Of a stretch of DNA of 64,000 nucleotides, positions 12,368 to 24,170 are shown piece by piece. This DNA is from Panorpa germanica (Eukaryota; Arthropoda; Insecta; Mecoptera; Panorpidae). The position numbers and the translations under genes were made by a program. A model generated the notes under the pieces. It saw nothing but the letters and a program-made list of their open reading frames with translations, was not told the origin of the DNA and searched no databases. The stretch spans positions 29,026,759-29,090,758 of the forward strand of contig OY783204.1 of assembly GCA_963678705.1 (NCBI GenBank), given 5' to 3'. Numbering within the stretch: position 1 is the first letter of the stretch; each line of letters opens with the position of its first letter.

Positions 12368-12941
12368 TAATGGGCTTGTGTCCTATGTCTTAATTTCTAT
12401 AAAAGTGTACTATATATTGATAAAGTGGGTTACTAGAACCTCAAATGTTCAATTATTTTTTAATAACTACTTATATGTTAAGAGATATTAACAATTAAAA
12501 AGTCCAAGTGCATGTGACATCAAAACCGCTACCAACCGTACAGCTCATAAATCTCTGCTATATGTATTTATATATCAAAATATCAAATATTATTTACAGC
12601 TATTTCAAGGAACAATAAAATTCCAATATTATGTCTGCCGTAACAGGCTTAAATAAAATAAAAACTTATTATTCTTTGACTTGACTTGATTATTTCGACT
12701 ACGAGCAGCTACAAAACACTACCACAGCACTGACCTACTCAACAAATAACTGACGTTAAAATGCATTTCATGTCATACAAATATGGCCGACCACTTCTAG
12801 CGCTTAAATTACAATTCAAATTTTTAATTGCTATATCTCCGTCAACATTTAGATATTTAATAAAATACATTAATTAATGAACATCAATTTCAATCAACAA
12901 TTGAAAAATCGACCACTAAAAGTGAGGACACAAGCCCATTA
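12368..12941. mobile_element. Tc1/mariner-type MITE, complete copy 1 (570 bp)
   Basis: The element runs 12370-12939. Its perfect terminal inverted repeats begin ATGGGCTTGTGTCCT and end AGGACACAAGCCCAT, and it is flanked by the dinucleotide TA on both sides (12368-12369 and 12940-12941). TA duplication is the hallmark of the IS630-Tc1-mariner superfamily. There is no transposase ORF. A second full copy lies at 52815-53446 and a partial one at 46518-46913. Internal sequence such as ctgctatatgtatttatata is shared by all three. Confidence 0.88.
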
Positions 12942-14179
12942 ACATAGATGTAAGACCTAAAGGCAATGATAAGAAAAGTATTGATTAGTGTGAATGTATA
13001 AGACTTCTTCTTAAGGTCTCGGATTGTACTCTAGAGAAAGTATTGATCAGTTTCTTCAGATGTTAATAGTACCTGTATCTTAACCTTCCATTCATTAAAT
13101 CAATAGCGGTTTACCGAGTGTTTGAAATCGAATAATAAACGCCTGATACTCAGTCAAACTATTTCACACATCTTCTTGTGTGATGGAAAACTAATCGAGG
13201 AGATCTGAGAAAACTTAATATTTTATCAAATAGAAACGAACTACGATCTATAGTAAAACAGTAATGTATTAATAAACAATAAAATAGAAGTTTGTTATCA
13301 TAATAAAGTGTGGTAATGCGAAATAATCAGCTGTGGATAATAAAAACTGAAGAAAAATTCCTGTTTGTAAAATTTGAAACACTCAGTGAAGGAATTTGTG
13401 ATTAAAATTAGTGAAATAATTTGTTTGAAGACATTTTTAAATTGTAGCCTCATCTCTTTACACAATATACACAATATTATGCGATTCATTGTAAATGACT
13501 AAAATTTCGGGTAATATTGGTCCCAAAAACATTAATAGTTTGAATAATTTTAATTTAATTTGACAACTAATCTCTTTAAATTTTTGTAAGCTAAATACAT
13601 TAATTTATTTGAGAAACGACCTTTTTTTTTCAAATTTAATTTGAGTATTTTACTTTATTTAATATTGTAATCATAAATAGTTAAAAGATGAGTTGAGTTG
13701 GAATTTGAATTTTACTTTGGCTGGATATGTATCTAACGGCGTAATTTTTCTACTGACGAAAGAAGTTATGTTACAAGAAAATTAGATACTAAATTTAAGA
13801 GCAAATTCAGTGAAACAATGAACAAACTCTTAAATATTTTTTTCAGAAAATTTTAGTTACAATTTTAATAATTTCCAGTCCACAAAGGCACAATTTTTAA
13901 TTTTTCTTTTTAAATGCAATTCGAAATAGTTAATTTTAGGAGGAAAATTTTGATTTCTATATATTAAATACCACATATTCACATATAATTAATAATTCAC
14001 TACATTTTTTTTTAATTCTGTTGTTGTGTTTAACTGTTATTTACATCCTAGAAACACACCTTTAACTTTAAACGTTTAACGCGACATCTAGCTTCTATTG
14101 TATATAATAATCGTTATAAATTTTCTATCCATTTAACTTTATACATAATTTACCTAAAATTATTTATCATAGTTAACGG
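12942..14179. other. Non-coding stretch, including possible 3' UTR of the adjacent minus-strand gene
   Basis: No ORF of note. The portion next to 14180 lies directly downstream of a minus-strand stop codon and probably includes that gene's 3' UTR. I could not fix a polyadenylation signal with confidence. Confidence 0.45.
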
Positions 14180-15381
14180 TTAATATATGTTTTCAATTTT
14201 AATCTCTCTGCCAAATCCTGGCCAATGTGAGATTGGCGAGGTCGCCATTGATTCTTGTGTACCTTGAAGGTTCACACATGCGTCCACCTGGAGTTGGAGA
14301 GCGCTGCCTTCGCTGAAGTACGATTCACAGCCGTTGAACGAATCATCTGGGAATGGTGACAGAAGTTGATCACTTACCATGTCTAGAGAACTGTCTATAA
14401 TACTCTGCTGCTCCGCTGTGAGCCTTGCGGGGTTCACAAAGGCTTCGGAGAAGCGTCCTATCTCTGTTGAACCGAAGGCAAACTGGAAAGCCGGCAGCGG
14501 GAGTGAATCCTAGGAACATGCACAATTATAAGTAAAGAGTGTTGCTTAACATCAGGGGCTGATCATTTTTATTAATTAAAATCAGACAAAGGGTATAATT
14601 AATAAATCACTACTTACTCCCGTGAGACAGTGATTGTATTACCTGACTTTTAACAGGTTCTTCCTTTATTCTGTGTAGAATTTCTTCTTTCTTTTCAATC
14701 TTTATTTCAATTTCTTTCTCAGATTTCTTTGGTTGATTTTTATGTTTACGTGACCTTCGAGTTATTATTCGTGGAACTGGTGGCATTGGTGGAATTGAAG
14801 GAGTATTAGTTGGAGGTTGAATTGGACCAAAATTTCCAGGTGGACAAGTATTAGATAATTCCACAGGACGTAGAGAATTAGGAAGCTCGTTCATCTATTG
14901 AAATAACGACGAAATTAATATTTATATATTAAACACTATTAGTAGAATAGAAGTTTGAAGTGTATTTACATGGTTCTGAGTCTCGACTGAATTTATATGC
15001 ACGTTCTGAGTCCCGGTTTTGTAGTCCTGTAATTCATGGTGTGTTTCTGGGATTCTATTTAATCCATTATACGGTGGATACCATCGAGGGTATTGACTCT
15101 TTAATAAAACGATATTTATTTTACTGTAAATATAATTAAACTTATTTATAATTAAAAAAACTTACTTGCAAACCACTGTAATTTCCATCATGTACCGTAG
15201 GAGCAGGCGGAGGAACATTTAATGGTGGTGGCGCATGATGCATAGATGCAGGCGCAGGTGATGGAAGACTCAAACCAATATGATTATTATTTATACCGGA
15301 AATAGCAGGAAAATCATATTCCGAATGTGATGGGTTTAAATCATAGGTAGGTTTTCGAATATCCATTGGATGTGGATAACC
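14180..15381 (-). CDS. Unrecognised disordered, Pro-rich protein (four C-terminal exons)
   Basis: Four exons join with all junctions in phase 0: 15166-15381, 14970-15098, 14643-14894 and 14180-14509 (TAA). Together they give about 308 residues. The first exon reads from GYPHPMDIRKPTYDL and is Pro/His-rich. The second has a QYPRWYPPYNGLNRIP motif. The third is Pro-rich, then basic (RRSRKHKNQPKKSEK, a nuclear-localisation-like patch), then has an IKEEPVKSQ sumoylation-like stretch. The last starts DSLPLPAFQFAFGSTEIGRF and ends acidic with REIKIENIY. For the third exon I chose the donor CAG|GTAATA at 14643 over a later one at 14618, because only it keeps the frame of the last exon. Composition suggests a nuclear cofactor or the tail of a transcription factor. 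No DNA-binding fold is visible. The N-terminus is either Met at 15366 or lies in upstream exons, possibly the one at 22.3-22.9 kb. Confidence 0.72.
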
Positions 15382-15979
15382 CTGAAAACAGAAATATTAT
15401 TAGAATATATTTAGAACCGATATAACAACTAAATCAATATATACATTGTTTAAAATGTATATATTATCATGTATACACAGTCTGTTTTTAATATATGACG
15501 AAAAGAAAATATAATTTACATGTTAACTCAATTTGTTTTGTAAAGATTTGTGAGTATGATCATATCAGATTTTTAGTGTCAGATAACTGTCTGGTTATCT
15601 GTCTGGTGGCTGTCAGACTCTGATCTGAAGATCTGAACTGATCGTCTGAAATAGACTTTATAATTTTGTAATGTCTTTTGAAATTTATCAAGTTGTAATA
15701 AATATTTTCTATGTTTACAGATGGCACTATACATTTACAACCTGTGGCATATGTGTTGCAACATTTTGTATCTAGATACACTTTCAGATACAGTTATTAA
15801 TTAAGTACTAAATTGTAACTTAAGAGTGGTCTCTAAGAATAACTTGTAAATGAGGTAGATAATTTTCAATTGTCGATATTTTTATATAACAATAGAAATG
15901 AAGTATTCCAAGTAATATAATTTCCTATAATTTGAACCATATCCGTTGGATATCTCGTCTAGAAATTTAAAAAATTGAT
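15382..15979. other. Intron or 5' flank of the 14-15 kb gene
   Basis: AT-rich with no supported exon. It begins with the acceptor (TTTTCAG) of the 15381 exon and leads to the CpG-rich patch. Confidence 0.45.
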
Positions 15980-15984
15980 TAACC

Positions 15985-16260
15985 GTTGTGAACAGAGAAC
16001 GTCGCATCGCGGTTGTTCAGAGCAGTAATCCCTCGTCGTCCCACTGCGACGCTCGACGTGGTGTTCTAATGCATGGCCCCATCGAGGCGCCCCGCTCGAT
16101 TGATTCGCGTCGGAACGTGCGTCGTTACTAGCTTCTCTTGGGCGCGGTTGTCATGGTAACGGCGCGGCGCGGCAGTACAGCTAGTGTCCTAGGTCAGGAG
16201 GGCGGAGGAAAACGTCGTTGGTAGTGAAGTGTCAAAAAAAAGTCAACAACTCGAATAAAA
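15985..16260. promoter_or_regulatory. CpG-rich putative promoter, possibly bidirectional
   Basis: In an AT-rich neighbourhood this block is abruptly GC- and CpG-rich (for example cgcgttgtcatggtaacggcg context, cgtcgtcccactgcgacgct, ggcgcggcgcggcag). It precedes a possible plus-strand first exon (16311-16377) and lies about 600 bases upstream of the minus-strand exon at 15381. It could therefore drive either gene or both. No TATA box is evident, which suits a CpG-type promoter. Confidence 0.5.
16147..16160. promoter_or_regulatory. RFX X-box-like site
   Basis: The 14-base sequence GTTGTCATGGTAAC matches the RFX X-box pattern of two inverted half-sites (GTNRCC then RGYAAC around a short spacer) with one mismatch in the left half-site. 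RFX factors bind such sites upstream of ciliary genes in animals. That link is established for the family and only inferred here. Confidence 0.5.
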
Positions 16261-16310
16261 ACAACTCGAAAATAAAAAAAAAATAATAAAAAAACTCGAT
16301 TCGGTTTGAA

Positions 16311-16377
16311 ATGTTCAATGCGTTGAATATAATGTCAAGCTGCTGCTGTCATTGGCTATCCCTATCACAGTCACTGG
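16311..16377 (+). CDS. Possible plus-strand first coding exon
   Basis: An ATG at 16311 opens a frame of 22 codons (MFNALNIMSSCCCHWLSLSQ and two more). It ends in a good splice donor, CTGG|GTGAGA, leaving phase 1. It follows the CpG-rich patch at the distance expected for a promoter and leader. No downstream exon was found, so it may instead be an untranslated leader or chance. Confidence 0.3.
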
Positions 16378-16736
16378 GTGAGAGAAATGCGGGAAAATGG
16401 AAAGCAAGCACTGTGCTAAACGGCGAGATTGTTCACTGCATGAGAAGTATCTGGAGAATTCCTTGAAGATCGATTACGACGCTAATCTGGAGGGAATTAG
16501 TTGCTATACGAAGATAAGGAGAACGTTCAAATCATTTCCACGTGGTAAAAATATCATCGCTCAAATCAGAAATATAAGTTTTTGTCTATGAAATACAACT
16601 ATTGCAGTTTTGTGCTCCAAATTGTTATTAGTTAATAGGAAATCAAAAAACTTTATTTATTTAAAAGATTATGCATAACATACGTTTTGCTTTAATTTTA
16701 AACATAATAAGGACTTTCCTACTGGGTACCCTGTCG

Positions 16737-17095
16737 CAGGGGCGGCCTTAGCCATTGCGAGGCCCCGGGCGGCAGAACTTTGTATAATTTATGTAAATTG
16801 TAAGTAAATATTTTTGATGATAATTGACGAGAAATAAAATTTTATATTGGAAGATTTATAAAAGTTAACAAGCACAAAGACGACAAATATTAATGATGAT
16901 AAACTAAGGTACATGAATGTCTTAAAAGATATACGCAGTGATTCTAGTGGGATTTCTAAAGAGCGAGGCGCGAGATTCAAATATATATATAGTAATGAAT
17001 TTTTCTACTTGGGTTGTTGCGTGAGAATGCGAAGCCCCTACTAGGGCGAGGGCCCAGGCGGTTGCCCTGCTTGCCACCCCCTAAGGCCGCCTCTG
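16737..17095. mobile_element. hAT-type MITE, copy 1
   Basis: The terminal inverted repeats are CAGGGGCGGCCTTAG and CTAAGGCCGCCTCTG. They are flanked by an 8-bp duplication with one mismatch (ccctgtcg at 16729-16736, cccagtcg at 17096-17103). CAGGGGCGG-like termini with 8-bp duplications are characteristic of hAT elements. The roughly 360-bp interior has no coding capacity. A diverged relative lies at about 25566-25890. Confidence 0.85.
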
Positions 17096-17421
17096 CCCAG
17101 TCGCATAAGACATTTCAATATGTTCCTTCATCATTTAAAACAGCTTCTGTTTACAGTAATTAACAAAATCAACAAAACAGCAAAGCGTCTCCTAATTTAA
17201 AGTGATATTAATATTCAATATAATCAGAATTGGGCTACTACTTCCTGGTACTGTATCCTAATAGAGATCCTTTATGCAGATACAGTTATCTGACCATAAA
17301 ACAACAACAACCATTCTCGGTTATCCACAGATTTCCATACCGTTAGTGACGTAGCCTTTATCGGAATCGTTTAGATAGATGATACTCTCCAAAACTCCTG
17401 ATCCATCGTATACACATACCA

Positions 17422-17441
17422 ATGTGTGTGTGTGTGTGTGT
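17422..17441. repeat. (GT)n microsatellite
   Basis: A short GT dinucleotide run of about 20 bases. Confidence 0.9.
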
Positions 17442-17457
17442 TATCATACGGTCTACA

Positions 17458-17530
17458 CGGTCTACCGGCCGGGTATCGAACCGCGAACCACCGACTACAG
17501 ACCGCGCGTCAATGCGGTCACAGGATTTCA
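17458..17530 (-). repeat. Possible tRNA-derived SINE fragment
   Basis: On the minus strand GGTTCGATACC resembles a pol III B box and lies downstream of a GC-rich stretch resembling a degenerate A box (around gaccgcattgacgcgcggtc). The adjoining 17600-17700 stretch is also GC-richer than its surroundings. No full tRNA cloverleaf could be drawn, so this is only a possibility. Confidence 0.25.
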
Positions 17531-17608
17531 TCCTCTCCTCTTATCCTTGTTTCCTTCCCTCTTTACCCTGCGTGTGCTTCTTCCCCGTTGCTAGGGCGAC
17601 GTGACTAA

Positions 17609-19977
17609 ACGCTATGAAGATGGAACACGCCCCCCTTGGCCCAGATTCAATGCGCAAGCCGACGCCGACGCCAACAACGACGCCGATGCTGTAGGGGATG
17701 TTAACGGTGCTTTCAGGATTGTTTCCCTTTCGTGTGTGAAGGAATTTGTGTGGAAACAAATGATTTTACAGTTTGTCAGTTTCCTTGCAGACATACTGCG
17801 GGAAGGTTTCTGCGTTTAGGGTTGTCTGAATCGTTCCCTGAAATCGATATACTACGCAATAGAGTAAAAACAACGTTTTAACTCTTTCTTTACTTTTATT
17901 GAGAGATTGCGTCGAGGAATAGAAGAATTTATATGAAATACTCTATGAAACATTTATAAATATGTTCTATTTTTAGTAGGATTAGTATGTTAAGTACGTT
18001 AACACCTACTAAGATTCTGTTTCAACAATGATAACAATTTATAAAATGAAAATAATATCATTATCCTCGGAAATATTTCAAAATATATCTCTATAAAGTA
18101 TTTGGCTGAATAAGGAATTTATGGAATTCTTTGATCATTCTTCTAAATACTTTTCTTTTTCAAAAACCCGTAAACTAGGTCAGAAAACATTTTATATTAG
18201 GTAGAAACTATCTTGCTGGCTGTAAGTTAATTTAAGCGTTTCTATCTAGTTTTTATTTTAATTGGAATATGGACTATAGCTCTAATTTGGTGATTTCATC
18301 TTTACTGAGTATTGTTAAATTGCCCTTTTATTTAAAATCCTTTTAAAGATTAGCTCTAAAGAGTAAATCAATGTTTACAACATCTTTAAACATCTCATTC
18401 ATTTCACCTGCAGACAATGAAGAACAGGAAGTCTTTGAAAATAGTTCTTTTGTTATCTTTAAATATTTGTGCTGAAGGCATTACGTACATCTGTCTGCCT
18501 AGCCGTGCCCGTTGCCGTTGCCCTTGCCTGTTTTCTCTGCGCCTTTGCCGCCGATATCTCTTGTATACTCACGTGCGATAGACAAATAATTCACGACAAA
18601 AGAAAAACTTATTTTATCAACTGGTGACCCGCAAAGAAAACTTGGAGAGCTATAAGAAACCGAGATAAAATATAGTTGAAGTCGGATAGAGATTGAAAGT
18701 TTTGAATGGAGGTGATGTAAACACCCCCTTCACCCCCGAAGAATATGTTGCACGTATATTTTGAAAGTGGGGAAAGTGGCAAGGGTATTAATATAGTAAA
18801 CAGGACCGTATTGGAATAAAACTCTTCTTCTACTTGAAATGACGAATACTGTTCGCCATTGAAAGGGCCCTACAAACAATTTTAATCGGAATCCAATTAG
18901 ATGCGAATCGTATCACTCTGAATGGTGATTGGAATCCTATTAGACATTAGTGAGACATTACATGAAGCTTTGGACAGCATGTCTGCACCGGCCGGAACGC
19001 TCCGTACCCCCTCTGATTGCCTTCCTAATACAATCCAAACGAGGATTGCCGAGGTACTACCCAGTACTACTACATATGTTCTCCCGAACACTGTGTGACT
19101 ACTGTCTAACCGCTTTCTGATACGAGATTGCTAAGATACGACAAATTGTTTGTAGGGAATGCATACTCATGATTGTTATTTACTAATTGTCTAATTAAAC
19201 TGCAGTAGAGACGGTTAAGTACCATACTAAAGCTAAACTACTGAATTTTTGTTGAATTTTATATAATTCCCTTCTCTCCTTGAATACATTTTCCCGTAGA
19301 ACATAAATAGCAACTACTCCTCTGCAGTTATTGATGGCTGTAATGACATGTCAAATCCAGATTTTCTATTAGTAGCCTCTAATATACCTTAAATAATTGG
19401 CTACATATGTTTTCTCCAATCCAGTCGGTTCCAGAACATTTTTCTGACAGCTCCAAGAACTTGAGTTTGAGCCCTCTACGACCAACGACCTACAACGACG
19501 TATCACTGTGCTACGTACGTGCTACGATATGCTACGGCTACAATGAACACCTACCTTCGAAGACATTTGTTCAACGGGGAGACCAGGCACGTGGGTTGGC
19601 TGGTACACCGTCGACAATTTGCTACGTCGACTCTCTCGGTACGCTTTGCGCGCACGTGCTTCTTTCGGATTGTACACGTAGTCTGAAATATCAAATACAA
19701 CATAATGAATGCAAATATGTACCAGACATTATGTTTATCTCATTCACTCGTTATATGTTTCTCTTTCTTACTTATTGTAAAGAGGTAACAATGTAAATGA
19801 AATTTTATATTTCGCGCCATTTTGAAACTGTTTAAGTTAGGTTATAAATATTGGAGCCAACATGTATGACAAACCGATAAGTTGCATACAGAAAAGAGGT
19901 CACTTTAAGGCGAAAGAAACAAAGAGTACTTGTGGAACACTTAAGAATAGTAATTCTTCCGCTGATAAAGTACATAA
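17609..19977. other. Non-coding stretch
   Basis: No supported gene. An open frame at 19407-19796 has no family features, and part of it is built of repeated CTACG-like pentamers. Confidence 0.45.
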
Positions 19978-20404
19978 GGCGACTAACTGCAAACCTTAGC
20001 CCCGAATCTGCCCGAACCGAATGAGAATGGAACTGTGTTGTTAGTGAGAGAACGACGTGATACGAGTGAGAGAAAACACAAGGCACGAACGAAACTAAAC
20101 TGGTAGTCGAACCGTGTTTCGTCTCACTCTATAGAGTATTTAACAATAGTATTAATGTATTTAAATACTTCTGAATAGTATTTGTGCACATCTCTGTTCA
20201 TGATATCACCATCAAAACCATGCAACCAAGCTTGCCCTGCGACCGAGGAACAGAGTCGCTGAAAACGTACTCAAAACCAGTTTAGTTTCGTTCGTGCCGT
20301 GTGTTTTCTCTTAGTCGTATACACGTTCGTTTTCTCACTAACAACACAGTTGCGTTCTTATTTGGTTCGCGCAGATTCGGGGCTAAGGTTTGCAATCAGT
20401 CGCC
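19978..20404. mobile_element. Foldback-type element with long inverted arms
   Basis: The left arm 19978-20104 and the right arm 20276-20404 are imperfect inverted repeats of about 128 bp around a spacer of about 170 bp. Shared stretches include gcaaaccttagccccgaatc, aactgtgttgttagtgaga and gcacgaacgaaactaaactg. There is no transposase ORF. The short ORFs inside (19832-20086 minus, 20299-20517 plus) are mirror readings of the arms, not genes. Confidence 0.8.
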
Positions 20405-20652
20405 TCATGTGCGGAGGGCCTAAAGCTACAACAAAATCTCCTTTTTCACTGATTTATCAACAATTAGTTTTACATGAAAACAAAACATTTTTATATTATT
20501 TGTTTACAAAAATATAAAAATTAGTTTTGTTGTTCTACTTGAAAGTTATTTTACCTAACTAATAAGTAAGGCTCGCGGCATTTGCTTGTTAATTAAAGTT
20601 GGCCCAACATATTCGAGTGTGTGTGAGTCCTTTTAAAACTTGTGATATAAAA

Positions 20653-20862
20653 GTCCAAATCACGGTAGTTCGGCGGTGACTTATACTTAAAAGAGGTTAT
20701 AAGAGCGGTATAAATCTATAATACGATAATGAATTTTATCTTATTCGCTTCTATATACATTATAGAAAAATAAGTGAGTCAGTGCTTTTTAGTTATATCG
20801 GTAGTTAATACCTCACAACTTGTTTTTAGTATAAGTCGCCGCCGAACTCTCGTAATTTGAAC
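20653..20862. mobile_element. MITE family B, copy 1
   Basis: About 210 bp with terminal inverted repeats of about 40 bp (GTCCAAATCACGGTAGTTCGG on the left, CTCTCGTAATTTGAAC on the right). Its interior is nearly identical to the copy at 26854-27053. The TA on the outer side of most ends suggests a Tc1/mariner-type origin. Confidence 0.8.
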
Positions 20863-22333
20863 TATAAATATACCACATACAATTCAATGATTTATCATTT
20901 GCGAGCAGCGCCAAATTACAGAAAAAATTAGTACGATTTTTTACAGCTGAACCACTATTTATATTGTTAAAAATTAAGTTATTTAAAATATGAAAAAAAA
21001 ATCACATTACTTTCTTAATTAAAAAAGTATTTAATTTCAAACAGAATCGTTGTATTTAAAACATATAAAAGTTGTCATTATTTTTTATTTTTAAAAAGAA
21101 AACAAAATATAAAAAATGAAACAAAGCATTAAATATATTTTCGGACAGCAGTTCATTTCCCAACCCTCTCACTTTCCAGAGAGCTATGAACAGTAAGAGA
21201 GAAACCTCTTCACCTCCTAGCTTAATGTCCTTATGTTTTTTGATAAACTTTCGCCGTACTCTTGTATACATCTGCGCACTCAAAACACATGGAAACACAA
21301 CGAAATGAAACACACATACATTGATATTAGTTACAACTTGTTGAATGACGGAATTAAATGTTTCCATCCTTGTTCTCTCCTCTCTTTTCCACCCCAACTG
21401 TTGGGGTTGAAAACTCTTCCCTGAACCTCTCACGGAACTCGAAGTAGACCAGAGAACGAGACGGGGTTGACTGTTATGGTTTAATTATATTTAATTCACT
21501 CTACGACTTGCTTGTGCTGCCACCTGGACGTTAGAATTGAAAGTAATAGCTAAGCAATATTTACGAGAAGGCTAAAATTTAAGATGATGAATTGCAGCTG
21601 ATAACGTTGTCCACAACATGCTACATCAAAATTCGTCATCCAACATTTATTGGAAGAAGTTGTACAACACGTTTAAAGCGAAACAAAATGTAACTGAAGA
21701 TATCGGCATGCTTTGTCGGTGCACATATTCACTTAGACAGTTTTATATGTTTATAAAATAAAGTAATAGGTAACAAAAGACAGATCTACAGGTTTAAAAA
21801 AGTAAGAGAATATGTTATTAAACATTACCAACAGCCTGTGAAAACCCAGTAAACATTTTGGAGTAAATTCTATTTCATTTCTATTACTTTTCATGAGTTT
21901 TTTGGCATGAACGCGTTTGTATTCTATTCAGTTGTTCATAGGGAATGTCTCTTTTATGAGCTACAGACAGCGCAACGACTGCTCACTGTTGAATAAAAGC
22001 GAAAATTGACTTTCTGTATGTTGCTCCTACTTGTAAAACATTAGAATTGACTAGAACTGCACCTAGCCATTGTATTTCAGCAAATGTTTACTGCGAAATT
22101 TTGAATATAATAAAAATACACTATGTGTCGCGGTTTTAAAGGTATTATCTATCTTTATGAATGTCGCATTGGTTTGGAATGTCTAAAACTGTCGATGTAT
22201 TAGGCTGATTAGATTGAAAGTCGCTTTGAGCTTGGAATTGTCACTGGACATTAATTATTAGAAGATTAATGTTGGCGTAATCGATGAAATATATAACTCA
22301 ACAAAATGTACATTAGATAGAGATCTGTCTTAC
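20863..22333. other. Non-coding stretch
   Basis: No supported exon. A 15-base hairpin-forming sequence (ccccaactgttgggg) occurs near 21393. The minus-strand ORF at 21056-21433 has no recognisable features. Confidence 0.45.
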
Positions 22334-22934
22334 CTGCATGCTCCGGAAACGGTGTAGGATAAGGTGTGGAACAATGGTTCAATCCTTCAAACTCTTCCCG
22401 CCCATTCAAAAATGATCCATCGTTTCCATAACCGCCATTTTGAAACCCTCCCATCAAGCTCTGATGAAAGCTTTCTCTCGCATGCTGCATTTCCGGCGCC
22501 TGGAAGCCATTGCGATGACCATAGCTCTCGACACCATTGATATACCTCTCTCTGTGGTGCAGGTAACCATCCTTATAAAAACTCTCCCTATGATAATCCG
22601 TCCTACTATTCAAATATCTTAAATTACTTTGCACAAGTTCACGTCCGCCATTTTGATTCTGGTAGCCATTGTTCTGGTGAAATTGGTTGCTGTTATATTG
22701 ATGTTGGTATTCCCTTCTTTGTTGGTAGACCTCGTTTCTATGATGAGGTGCTTCTTGGTGGTAATTGTTGGCTGTGAAATTTTGGTAGTTCCTTCCGTTT
22801 GAGTAGTATCCTGTGTGTGTATTTTGTGGATTGTGTTGACCATATCCGTTCTGGTAAGGATTTGGAGGGTTCAAGGATTGATTGAAGTATCCGTAGGGCT
22901 GGGAACGGTAGTCCGGAAAGTTGCAATAATCCAT
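22334..22934 (-). CDS. Tyr/Asn/Gln/His-rich N-terminal exon of an unrecognised protein
   Basis: The ATG at 22934 starts MDYCNFPDYRSQPYGYFNQS. The frame stays open for 200 codons to a good donor, CATGCAG|GTAAGA at 22334, leaving phase 1. The product is low complexity, with NGYQNQNGG-type segments, a paired Tyr/Asn/Gln/His bias and regularly spaced Arg. This prion-like composition is common in disordered parts of RNA-binding and transcription proteins. Sequence past the donor reads into a stop, so splicing is expected. The nearest downstream minus-strand exon (15381) begins in phase 0, so direct joining would break the frame. Either a small intermediate exon is missing or the two belong to different genes. 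Confidence 0.68.
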
Positions 22935-24170
22935 CGTTAACAATCCCTTCTACAGCTATGTGTCAGACATTTCCTTCACTGTCACTAATTACCGATTTGT
23001 TCTTAGCACTGATCACTTTATTCTTTAGCTGTTTTAATTAACTTTTGACAGGTAACCATTTCCTGTTACTTGTTGAATGTTTTTAATGGTTTTATATCGA
23101 TGTATCGATTGATAAATTATGCATGAACTAAATTCAATTGAAAATATGTTTATATATTTTGTTTAAGCAAAGCAAAACAGCTGTCAAATAGCTAGTGAGT
23201 ATATTGCAGGTCTCGAGTAAGTCTTAGAAGCGAATAAGCATGTCAGGACCACAATGGAAGATCCGGCAACAACGATTCAAGTCTAACAGTCGAAACGACT
23301 CGAACGCGAATGTGATACGATTGCACACTGAAAACAAACTGTGTGCTCGTACATTTGATGCAGACAATATCTGTTTTAGTCACATACGATACGTTTCGAG
23401 TCTTGTCATATGCATAACAAAACCTGACGTATATGTTTGTTATTTTTATAAGTATAGAACTGTACAAAGATATGTATCTATGGCAAGCTGGCAAATCACA
23501 GGTGAAATATTAGGCGACGTACAGATGTATTGTTAGTTTTTATATACTGTTTACATAAATTTGAATATGATTTTACATTAAAACTATATCTTTAAGTTAT
23601 AAATAATATCTGTACTCGATAATGTTGTTGTTTACCTTTATAATCTACCCAGGAAGGGCGAGCCAAGCTTCTAATTCACGTCTCACACTCTCTACTTTAC
23701 ATCTATACTTATCTGCTATATAAATATTACATAAATACTACGTTTATATTTAAAACAAATCCTAAAGTAACGTATATAATATAACACAAAAGCCATTGTT
23801 AATAATCATAATAGATAATTAATAAAAATAAATAATAATTGTTAAAAACAATTAGTCTATGAGTAAATGTTATTTTTGTAACATCTTTTGTTATTGTGTT
23901 CAATGACACACGTTCAAGTTAAAATCAAAACATGGGACAACCTGACGCTGACAAATATACAACCTGATCAAATAAATTGCACTGCGACAAACATAGGTGT
24001 TTAATTGTTGCTATGTCGCACTACAAGTTTCGAAATATGTACTGGTTTTAGTCCAGGAGAACTTCCTAACTAAAATACTGAATAGTATGACTTGTTTTTA
24101 CACTTTTTGGTTATTATTAACGTTGGTTGTTGTTCTCAATTTAAGTCCATAGGTTCGTAATGCATTGAAT
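22935..24170. other. Upstream flank of the 22.9-kb exon, otherwise non-coding
   Basis: No gene could be supported. Open frames on both strands at 23240-23536 overlap each other and have no family features. Confidence 0.4.

Noticed and set aside
14610-14642. Extension of the third exon of the 14-15 kb gene to the donor at 14618 (SLSHG end).
   Set aside because: That donor leaves phase 1 and would frameshift the last exon. The donor at 14643 keeps the frame.
19407-19796. 129-codon open frame on the plus strand.
   Set aside because: No motif, signal peptide or splice context. Part is CTACG pentamer repeats, and the length is within chance for a local GC-richer patch.
19832-20517. Two similar ORFs (84 and 72 codons) on opposite strands.
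   Set aside because: They are the same sequence read from the two arms of the foldback element, not genes.
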